A program made the position numbers and the translations under genes. From Aquatica leii (Eukaryota > Arthropoda > Insecta > Coleoptera > Lampyridae), in assembly GCA_035610365.1 (NCBI GenBank), contig CM069439.1, positions 6,076,001 through 6,140,000 on the forward strand: a stretch of 64,000 bases of DNA, read 5' to 3'. Positions 33,976 to 45,900 of this stretch are shown in pieces. A model generated the notes under the pieces. The model worked only from the letters and a program-made list of their open reading frames with translations, ran no database searches and was not told where the DNA came from. How positions within the stretch are numbered: the stretch's first letter is position 1; every line of letters starts with the position of its first letter.

Positions 33976-36900
33976 CTGAAAAAGAGTAAAAACAATAGAG
34001 TAAAAAACCGTTGCGTATCCAAGTAAAGAAACCTATAAATACAAAAAAGCTAAAAAAGAAATTGTGAAGAGAAGCAGGCTAAATTAAGTATCTACGCTAC
34101 TTCATGGTTAGTATGGTTTTTGTATGTTAGCGCTATCAAGGCGAATCCAAATCTGGTTGTGACTAAAAACACATCGAAATTGAGTTTTCATTAATAAAAT
34201 GAAATCGTTTTGGATACGTTTTTACTTGACGCTTTAAAGTTTTCAAGATAATTGTATCTTCGTTATTAATGACCATTTTATTCGAGTCACGCCCATCTCT
34301 GTTACGGACGTACGTTCTTGGGTACGGTCACGTACATTTTGATTAAACCTAATTTAAAGCAAAGAGGTTACGCTACTTACTTGTTGCTGCTGTTCCATAT
34401 AAGCATTGAAAAGTAGAAAACAAGATTAAGAGTATATCGCACATTATAACATAACTTACCGCTACAGTTCCTTGACGGGGATATTTCGTAGAAGCCACGT
34501 ATGAAGCTTTCACAGTAAGTACCACGGCATTCATTAAATTCTTAGCTGCCTGTATCAGAGACGTAGCACTATCCAACTAGAAAATCAGTTTTATTTACCA
34601 AGTCACAGGATACTATGAAGCAAAATAATACGTACCCCTGAAACAATAAGTTCTCCACTAATGTTTTGCACATCAGCTTTGACTTTCGACGTAATATTCA
34701 TTTGATGGCAGTATAAAGCAATTCTTTGTAAATACGCTAATAAATCCTTTTTGGTTGAGCTTTCTGGACATTGTTCAGCAATTTGCCTCGTCAACTTGTC
34801 TAATTTGGTACCAGCCTCGGAAATCTTTTTCGCAGCATTAATAACATCCATAGTGGTTTTAAGTGGACCTCGACCACTAAGAAAAAACATTACTTCGACG
34901 CATTAAAAATTAAATTTTATTTTACCGGGTAAAATCAGTCATTTCCATCATAATCATGCACATGTGCTTCGCCAGCACAATAATATCGTTACCAGTATCG
35001 TCCCATTTCGCAACTTCACGATCGAACTTCATCTTTTCGCTTCTGAAGTATTCTACCTGCTGCAAAATCTTCTGCTTATCTTCTTCAGGCATCTTACCCA
35101 TAGCTTCCTAAAATACAGAAAAAAATCAATTCACACAAATCGTAAAATCACGATTAAAATTACTCTAGCCGTTGTAATTCCACTAATGTCAGGATATTCG
35201 TCAATACCGTGTTCACCCGTATGTGCACTTGCTGTAAAATATTTATGATTATTCAAACACTCTAAATAAAAATAATCTTACATTTGCTACGCGTTTCTAA
35301 TGTGTAATTTTCGTCTAACTCCACGTCTTCGGGATCTAAGTCTTCATCGGCCTAAAAATGCACTATACTACTTGTACTCAAGTATTGATTCGATACCTAC
35401 CCTATTCATAAGTACAGCTCGGCGTATTTCACGAACACCGTCATAAACCAGTCTTGAAGCGTCGATAAAATCATTTTCGTCAACTTCTTTTGAAGGATTA
35501 CTAGATAAAGCAGAAACGGCAACTGCAACGCGTTGCCCAAACTTTGGCATAACTTGTTCATTTAAGACCTTAACAGCCTCCAAAACACGTTTGGTATAAA
35601 TGCACGGTTCGTAATTATCCATTTCTGCTGTAACTACATTACATACTCTAGTGGACCGTCCACGAATGCCGCTTGCGGTACGATCCAAAGTATCTGCATC
35701 CCCTTCTTGAAGAGCCAAAACGCATTTATTTACATCTTCGAGTATATGATTTTCGGAAACGGCCAGAACATCGTCAATCGTGGTTATATCATCAACCGCT
35801 TCTGTCAGTATTCGAACTTGATTTTCCCACGATTGTTTAAAAGCGTCCATGTTCGCTTGAGCAACTTTACTGCGTGGTCGCGCAGCTAAAATTCGTGCAG
35901 CATTTATTACTTCGGGACATAAACTATCTATTTGAGATGCGGCGTATCGAACCATTTTCACCCCATCTTCGTTATTCGACATACTACAAACTAAATTTGC
36001 CACCTATCGGAAAAAAATTAAGCTCGTTACTTTATTAAGCTGTAAATGAAAATACCTCTACTAATTTATTGGAATGTTCTGTAAATATAATTGCGTATTC
36101 TTCAACTTCCTTTTCATTTCCATTCTCAGCTGCCTTTATGAGCACAAGTAAGGGAACGTTAGTGTCCATAAAGCTAAAAAATAAAATTTTCTTAATAAAC
36201 TGTTAAAAAAATGGTTACGTGCTCTAAATTTAAATTACGCTACGCTGTATATTTTGGTTCACTCGAAGTTAGTCGTTCACTTCTCGACACCATTTATCGA
36301 GCATCGTACTTTTCCTTTCCTTTTAAGTCGTGATGATGTCTGCGTGAAATTTTCTTAAAACATCTTTAATTAAGTAGTTTATTCAACGCAGGGTCAACTT
36401 TTTCGATTCTTTTCGAATTAAGGGTAATTTTTCATGTCGATTTAAAATCTTCAAACACGTCCTTTGGTGGTCTACGAACACTCGAGTCTCTATTAAATCT
36501 ATTTTGGAAATACTGAGGCATCGATCAAATAATCAAGTGCTCTACGATGTTGTACACAAGGTGGTTATCATAGGACCTCGGCGATTCATTCCATTACGAG
36601 ACATAGATTTTTGACACATCCTTTAAAAAAAATAATTACACACGATACCAGTATACGATGAAATTCGTTTCTCTCTGTTGTAGAAAATCAAGTTTGTCGC
36701 TATGTTGACATGATTGTTGGCCAGTTTACTTACAGGCGAAACAAGAAAACGTTTTCTTAAGGTTCAACACCGGATTTGGGTATCAGATTTTATTCCTCTT
36801 CTCTACGGTGCTACTCACGATTTAGTAGATTATAACTTCGGTCACTTTTAGAACGATTTTTGTTCTTGCTGATTGTATAACATAATTCTGTAGCATGCTG

Positions 36901-39900
36901 ATATGTAATCAGTCAATTATTATTATTAACTTAAAGAAAATTTATGAGTCATTACCATTCACAATTGTACGAGTTGCCGATGCTTCTGGCGTTCTTATGA
37001 CCTACCTTTACAATTAAATTTGATACCTGATTTGAGTGACTTGGAAAAGATTAAAAAAACCTTATTTGCTGTTAATTTTATTTCGTTTATTTCCTCCGAT
37101 TTTACGGTCCCTACATATTCATTGCATGCTTCGAACCTCCTGTGGTGATCAAACAGGAGCTGGTTCAGCAAGAATGATCTGGCGCCCATAAAAATTCTTG
37201 TCACTTGGACCACCCCTCTCTCGGAATAGCAATTGTTTAAATTTTATTACGAGTTGACCGTGCAAAGTTCGTAAACAACAAGAACCTTGTGACAAATAGA
37301 CTGATTACATATCAGCATGCGACAAAATTATGTTATACAATCGGTAAGAGAAAAAAAATTACCGAAGTTATAATCTACTGCGTAGTGAGTAGCACACTAA
37401 TGACAAGAGTAAGAGTAATAAAATCTGACTTACCCAAATTCGGTATTAAAAATTAAGAAAACATTTTTACAATGGCTCACCTGTAATTAAACTGACCAAC
37501 AATCATGTCAATATAGAGACTCACGAAAAACTTGATTTTCTACAACAGAGTAAGTTTAGCAATTATAAAATAAAAAAGCAAATTTCGTCGTATGATGGTA
37601 TCGCGTGTAATTCTTTTTCTTAACACGTTGAATGCGCATGACTTTTTGTTAGTTCGTACATGCTGCGAAACTTTCAGAAAAACCTCGGCACTGGTTAAAG
37701 ACGGTTTTTATTGTGATATAAAATTAAATAAAAAATATGTTAGCATCAGGTTCGGTAGAGGTTTCTTTCGATCGCGGTGAACGTGTTAAAGGATGTATCA
37801 AGAATCCATACCTTGTAGTAATAGAATCAATCACCGAGATCCTAGATAACAACCTTGTGTACATTCTAGAGAAATTGATTATTGGATCGATGCCTCGTTG
37901 TTGAGTATTTCCAAAATAGACACGATAGGTACTCGAGTGTTCGTAACTCACCAAAAGATGTGATTGAAGCTTTTAACCATTAGATATAAGAGATAGTGCA
38001 CACCTTAGAAATGGCACGTGGTGCTACGAAAGTGACATGAAAATTACCCTTAATCCGAAATGAATAGAAAATGCTTACCCTGCGTTGAATGAATGACTTA
38101 ATTAAAGATATTTCCAAAAAATACATATCACAAATATATGTTTTAAGGAAATTTTATTTAAATTTACGCTGACATGTTTTGTGCTTCACCACAACTTGAA
38201 AGGAAACAAAAAGCACGATGCTCAGTTGGCGTCGAGAAATAAATAACTAACTTCAAGTGAACCAAGATATACAAGGTAGCGAAATTTAAATTTATAGCAC
38301 GTAACAAAATACAGGGCGCAGAAAAAAACTTAAATATTGTCATACAGTCTATCGAATCTTCTCGGATCGTTGAAGAATAAATGAATACAAGTCTTGCTCA
38401 AGCCCAGGTTAGCAAAAACTAGGAAAAAGGCGCTAAGCTCTTTCACTTAGTATCTTACCTGGCGTAGCAATTGAAAGAAATCGAGAGAGAAAAAATCATC
38501 GTCAAAACAAATACAAAAACTTATATCTATTCAAGATTACTCACAATATAATTTATTTCAGTCGATAGTCGTAGTAAACCTCAAAACTAAAACCATGTTA
38601 CCCGCCGTATGAATTGTATTCAATGACGGTAATGCGTGTGTGAACAGAAGAAAGTAGATACACACGAGAAGACTAACTGTCAACCGAAGCGTCAAAATAG
38701 GCGGTTCAGACAACTGGCTCTACGAGACCGTTTTGCTACTACGCGTCAAATCGCTGACCAATGGTTTGGAGAAGAAGGCAGACCTGTTACTATTCGTACA
38801 CTATATGACCCCTTTTGAGCCTTTGGACTTTTTTAATACCGTCCACGATTAGTGGTTCCTTTGACTGCGGACCACTGTCGTCAACGTTTGAACTAGTGCT
38901 TTAACGACGACTCGCGATTCTGTCTAGGTATGCCCGATGGCCGCAGAAGGGTAAGACGCTGCTGTGGAAAACGACGTGATTTTGTTTGCTGTTGAGAAGC
39001 ATATACACAGGACTATTGAAGTAATGGTTTGGTAGGCTATTGCAACATGACAGCTGCGCGTTATGTTGATGATGTTCTACAAACCACTTTACTACCTTAT
39101 TTAAATAGCCGTCTACACGTTCTTTTTCAGCAAGACAACGCACATCCCCGTATTGGTCGTCCAACTATGAAGCAGGCGTTAATGTTTTGCAGTGTGCACC
39201 CCGTTCACTGGATTTAAATCTCATCCAACATGTGTAGGATTTGGACATGGAATTTTGAAAGTGTGCGGAGAACGTTTTTCCAGTAACGTAGATGCTGTTT
39301 TGCCAACAGTTATGATATCGAAGGACCGACTCACATTTATGCCATGCTGCAATAAAACAGGAAAAAATTTTTGCTGCTAGTTTTGGGAAATCCAAAAACC
39401 CGTGGATATTCAAAAATTCAAATTGTGAGTAATCTATAATGTGCCAAAAAAGATTAGATGACAAACATATTTTCAAACTGGTTTAGGAAAAACATTGTAC
39501 CTGATGTTGCCAACTTCTTAGAAAGTATAAACAGGTCGAGTGTATTTAGTTTTTCATCTTTGTATTTTGTACGCTACGAATATCTCAGCTTCTTTGACTA
39601 ACATATTACCACCTTTTGACTTATTTTAATAATAAATTAAAATTGTTTGTCATACAATATCTACCTATTCGTGTCACAGACGCAATAAGCTAGACCCAAC
39701 GCGTTCTCTATTCTGCTATTCTCCCGCTAATTCTGGTCCTTTACCTACCTTTCATTCTGTCATCTATTTCAGTGCCTTTTTTGTGACGCGAGTTTTTGAT
39801 TACTTTGGTAATGATTCCTTGAATTAAACTGCCTTTATTAGTGTTTCTTCATACCCTGCTTAACTATCTTTCTTTCATCAATGGACACCCCGACACACCA

Positions 39901-42900
39901 AGAAATTTTTTTTTAGAAAAACCCAACGAGCTAACAACATTTAGAATAAACTGCAGAACTATTCATTCAACAGTCACCAGCTTAAAAATGACAATGCTGC
40001 ATTCGCAAATTTTTGAGAGCATAAAGCCTAAGATAAAGCTTATGGCTTTCCATATAGTCCCTCAAAAACAATTCATTTACATAGTTAAACTTTATTCCAA
40101 ATCAGTTTTCCTAATTATTATTTAGTGCTGACGGAACTTAATGATACACTAATAGCATCTGATAGAAACGAACCGACTAACTGAACTAGGGTAATACAAC
40201 CAGTTCAATTACCGCACCCTGTAGTTAGTGTCGCAATAATGTACTGTAATACAAAATAAAGTCTATAATACGCACCTATCTGAAACATGATCAACTACAG
40301 CTTTTCTTAATTGCCTACGCAAATCTCTAGTTTTGCGTCCCATTTGATCAATAGCACGGCCAAGACCATCGCTTTGTTCCTTGTTCCCCATCTACAACAT
40401 GTTTAAATTAAATTTTCGCACAAAACTTTATGATAAAAAGGAAAGCACAGCCAAGTTGTAAAAAATGTGAGCAAACACTTCAAATAAAATCTAATAAATT
40501 TGTTATGAGAAACAAAAGATGAATGAAAATCTATAACGGTTAGTACAAACAAACATATTAGATTTAATCATTCACCTCTGATTTTGTACAGTATTAGAGA
40601 ATAGTAAAAAAATTACTCTTATTAGTGCAGTTAAGAGTTTAATCGTAGCAATAGTCCATTTCAGTCTAACCATTACAGTAAACATACACCATCCCTATAT
40701 CTACCACTAAAGAAACAAATTTTGTTTAGAACGTGTTCTTTTACACACATAAGAGAGAATGTATGCACACCTAGAAGCAAGCGGAAAAGTATTAAGAAAT
40801 TCTCTGAAATGGACTAAGAAGTGCACATAGACACATACATTTACATAATATTTACCCTAATCCCTCCCCGTAATACTTGCAACTGCTAGTTATAAAACAA
40901 AGTATCAGCATATGATCCAATTAACAAATAAAAATTTAAATGACATTGTATTTATCACTACGCTATTCAACTAATTGGTGTAATACTGTATAGAAAAATT
41001 TACTTACATTAGCCATGTACTCAGATAGTAATTCCTGTAGTGCTTGACGAACTGCGTTACATTCCGCTACGATCCGCTCACGGCGTTCGTCACGTGTACA
41101 GCTCGAGTCTGCCATTAGAGCTGCGCCACTAATAATACTCTCTAAACGTTCTTCTAAAGAAGGACGAGTATGAACTTCATTGTATGCTAAAGGTTCCATT
41201 TGCATATGATCCTGAAAGAAAAAGCGAATATAAAATATTAATGTTTAGTATTTTAGCAGTTAATATAGAGTTCTTTGTCAAATGAAAACTAGTTTTCTAT
41301 TGAACCTGGAGGAAACATCTCGCTTTGATCAAAAGTGTAATTATTCAAAAATTATCCATAATATGAGCTTGGTGGCGCCCCCTAGGTAGTGAATAACCCT
41401 AACATCCACCACCGATAAAAAATTTAAAAAAGGTTTTAAATTAGGTTTTTTGCAATGCTAATTATTTGGGTCCTATCCGAGGTAAGCGAATTCAAAGTAA
41501 CAAATAAGATAAACAAATATAAAGCAAAAAACTACGCATCAATTAATTGGGAGTCTACCAGCACCACAAGTAATACCATCACCATCATTTCTATACACTA
41601 CGTAGATCAAATTCAAATAACAGCTTTCAAAGGAAGAGGTCACAAGTCCTACAAAATACAAAGACCTTTCAACCAAAGCAATATATCTTAAAGTAGTCAG
41701 TAGCATAACAACCGACGCACTTGTGGCAGTTTATAGAAGATTTACGTCTAAAAGAGGTCATTGTGAAGACCTATACAGTGACAATGGAACAAATTTTATA
41801 CGAGCAGGCAAATTCCTCGAAAAAGAAATCAACTAACAACGCTAACAGCAATTCAAAATGGTATAGCAACTAGTGGTACTTAATTACTCCGACAGCCCCT
41901 CACTTCGGAGGATTATGGGAAGCTGGAGTAAAATCAATCAAACACCATCTCAAACGAATGATTGGCAACTGCGTCATCGACGAGATTTATTAGAGACCCG
42001 ACAAACGCGGTGTTCAGAAAAACTTGGTAGACGTAATAGTATGGAAACAACTGCACATGATCAACAGCAGTAATTTGTAATGGAGAAAGACAAGATCTGC
42101 CCCTACACAAAACTGGAATCATCAAAATAACTCAAAACTGCTACACACAGAGGAAGCAGAACGCCATTACGCTTTGATAACCAGCAGCTTCACCACGATC
42201 ATCTCGTTCAGTGGAATCGCCATCATTTGAGGCATCTTCTTCAAACTCGATCGGGCAAAATGTTTAGTTATTAAACACAAAAAAACTACCAAAAAATTAA
42301 AAAATTGCATTGTTAATTATGTAGGGCGCTCAAGGTAGTATTTCATAACCACGCAGCAATGCAACTATTGTTGAAATATTGATGAAAGGGGTAAGTGTCG
42401 AGTTTGTTAAGAACGAGCAGCCACCGTGCTCAACATACAGCGGTAACAATTCGTGCTGTACTCCATGTAGAAGCAATCTCGCATAGCCATTGTCTATATG
42501 GCGTAATATCCAATATACCATATGAACAAAGTGATCGGTACTCGTCCAAAATACAGAAATATTAGAAAACCAATGTTTTAGTATAAAATCTTGCTATACA
42601 TCTCTTTAAGAGACCCACAAAATCTGAACAAATTCAAGACGACATTTTCCAAACGTGTTTCCAAAATAATACGATCCTGATTAAAAGGCAAATTATTTAC
42701 TATGACTAACTACTAATAATATAAATCTACGTCACTGATGAATAAGTAAGTTTACGACCTAAAAACCCGGATAAATTATGTTGACGAGTCAACCAATGAG
42801 TCATCGTTTAAAATATTCCTAATAAATTCACTTTTATCAACAATACATTATTTTAACAAAACTTTGAATAATATCAGAAAGATTCGATTAATGACTTCTG

Positions 42901-45900
42901 CGTTAAATCAAACGCATAGAATTTTTACCTCATAAGCCTTTTGAGGAGAAAATATCATGAGTTACAAACAAGAATTTAAAAACACTATTGCGGATTATTT
43001 GATTCCTGTAGCATTATTTCATATTTTATTTTCTTTAAAAGTAGCTTTAATGAGCAACTAAAAAAAACAAACGGCGACAAAACCAACATCAATACTAAGA
43101 AGCACGCAAATAACCAAAGAAGTCTTAAGTTTCAATTTCGAATATCTGTGAAACAATCTTCATTACAGCGTGCAGTGGTAGCGCACAAGGTTGCTCTAAA
43201 TGCAAGAAAAAAAAATCTGTAACAAATTGGAGCCCAACCAGAAACTCGGCGTCAAAAATTCAATATTCCAAAGACCCCAGTCAATTGAAATTTAATTAAG
43301 ACTGTTTTGATTGAAATGTTAAACGAATTGGCTAAAGAAAGCTAGCTCCAAAATTTTCTGGAATCAATTTAAAGAGATTTTTCTTGCATGTCGTACGAAA
43401 GTCCCAAACGACGTCTAGGTTCATGGTAAAGATTATAAAAACCTCTTAAAGTACGAATAATGATAAAGCGCCTGACGATGTTTAATATAAAACTTCATAC
43501 AAAAACCTCAAAAACTGTAGATAACAAACAATATCCTATCCGTTGAGTCGACAAAGACAACCAACCAGCAATAAGATAAACACTCTTCACAATCTTATAA
43601 TTCAACCTACATCATTACACGGAGGACGCAGTTGTACAAGAACATTAAGTTTACAGAGCGACCATCAAAGAATTAGGAGGTTAGACATCCTGGCAAATTA
43701 AGAAGAATTAGAAATGTGAAAATTCGGTATGGATTGGACAAAAACCGAAACGACCACCAAAATCAAAGGTAAAAAAATTTCGCTTAAACAAATCGATATC
43801 AGAACAAAAACCAAATACTACTAAAGAATGGTCTAACCAAGTCTGTTTAACTCTAGACCAAGAAGTAGCCCAGTCGGCAGTACACAAGAAAGAAGTCCCA
43901 GACCTCAATTAGATGAAGTACAGCAATCTGGAAATTCTAACTCTACCCATCCCCAAAAGGCATTACAACATCCAACCGTTTTAGTACACTACTCATAAAC
44001 CAGAAGGACAAACACGTAGTGACACCTGTAGAACAGAAACCAAACAAACCTCCACCAATAATCTTGTATGGCATTGACAATGTTGATGAACTCAAAAAGT
44101 TAATGGAGACTGTTATTAATACAACTAGCTTCCGATATATAATAGTCAACAAAAACTTGCTACGTATAATAGTAGATGGTGTTGAAAACTATAAAAAAGT
44201 TGTAGATCTAATCAGACAAAAAGGGCTAATAGGACATACTTTCGCAAGAAAGGAAACATGATGCTACAGAATCGTGATCAGAAATCTTCACCACACTACC
44301 CCTCAGGAGGCCATTGCAGAAGAAATTGAAAAAACAGGTAAGGTAGTCCGGGGAGAGATAATCAACTCACGGTATGACCCCAATAAAAAGCCTACGTCAA
44401 CCTTTTTTGTTAATCTAGAACCAGGTCCAAATAATAAAGCAGTTAAAGACATATACAGCCAAAAAGTTAAAATTGAAGACCCCAAAGAAAAGCGAAAACA
44501 TTGTTCAATGTCAAAGGTGTCAACAATATGCTCACTGCAAGAACAATTGAATGAAGCCACACAGATGTGTAAAATGTGGGGAAAGTCACAAAACATCAAA
44601 TTGTTTGAAAAAGGACAGAAACACTCCGCTAACTACAAAGGCTGCAAGGTCTATAAACAAATCCTAGCCAGAAAAAAGAAGGCCATTAACGTCAACTTCT
44701 ACAGTACTACCATCACAACTTCAACCATCACGTCCCAACACCTCAACTAGAACAGTCCAAAAAAATCCTAAGATGACACATGCAAGAGCTACTACAGGAA
44801 TCCCTACCTGAAGAAAACAAGAATAACACTCAACAAAGTTCCACACTGGAAAAAATGCTGATCAAACAAAATGAAAAATTAGATCAACTCTTTCAACAAA
44901 TAGGTACTCTACTAAACCTATTGACAACAGTCATTGCCAAATTAAACCCTTAATGGCTTCTCTTCGAATTGCTGCGTGAAACATTAATGGTTTGTCACCC
45001 AACATAATTGAATTAAAATCTCTAATTATAGCAAACAAATTGGATATCGTTCTAATTTCTGAATCACATTGCACACCTAAAGGTTTCTTCCAAATAAAAA
45101 GATACAATATATATTTTACCCCACACCCGGATGAAAGAGCTCATGCTGGTTCAGCATTAATAATCAGGTCAAATTTAAAACACTTCCTAATGGAAAATTA
45201 CACCTCACACCACAGCCAAGCAACCAGAGTACAGATAGAAGACCGCAGTAGTCCCATCAAAGTATCTGCAATATACTGCCCTCCCAAGCATATAATATGT
45301 GAAGAAATGTTGGGAGACTACTTTCAGACTCTTGAATACAAATTCATATCAGGAGGTGACTGGAACGCTAAGCATACATTCTGGGAATCCCGTACTACCT
45401 TACCGCGAAGTCGTACATTGAAATCCTGCAAAAAGTATGGCATAACAGTCTTCTACTGCCATATCCATTCTTCCTTATAATTAAATTATATCTGGCTGAT
45501 AGACTATTCCAAGTGAAACATGGGGAGGCTAGATCGTCTTTGTACACAATAAAAGCAGGGGTTCCACAAGGTACAATACTTGGCCCTATGTTGTATACCA
45601 TATTTACATTTGACCTCCCTATATCAGATGGGACCGCTGTTGCTACCTACGCAGACGACATAGCCTATTTGGCAACCGACAGCATCCCTCAGAAGGCTAG
45701 TGACAAAATACAGCATTTGCTAGACGACAAATAAATGGTTACAAAAATGGCGTATCCTTGTTAGCACTGAGAAATCCAGCCACATCACATTCACCCTAAG
45801 GAAAAGAGACTGCCCACCAGTAAAACTAGGTCACAATATTTTGCCACACTCCAACTGTGTAAAGTACTTGGGTTTCCATCTAGACAGGAGAATCCATATT

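Noticed and set aside
34964..35248. 94-codon plus frame opposite alpha-catenin
   Set aside because: It lies across alpha-Cat exons 9 and 10 and their intron on the opposite strand and has no independent support.
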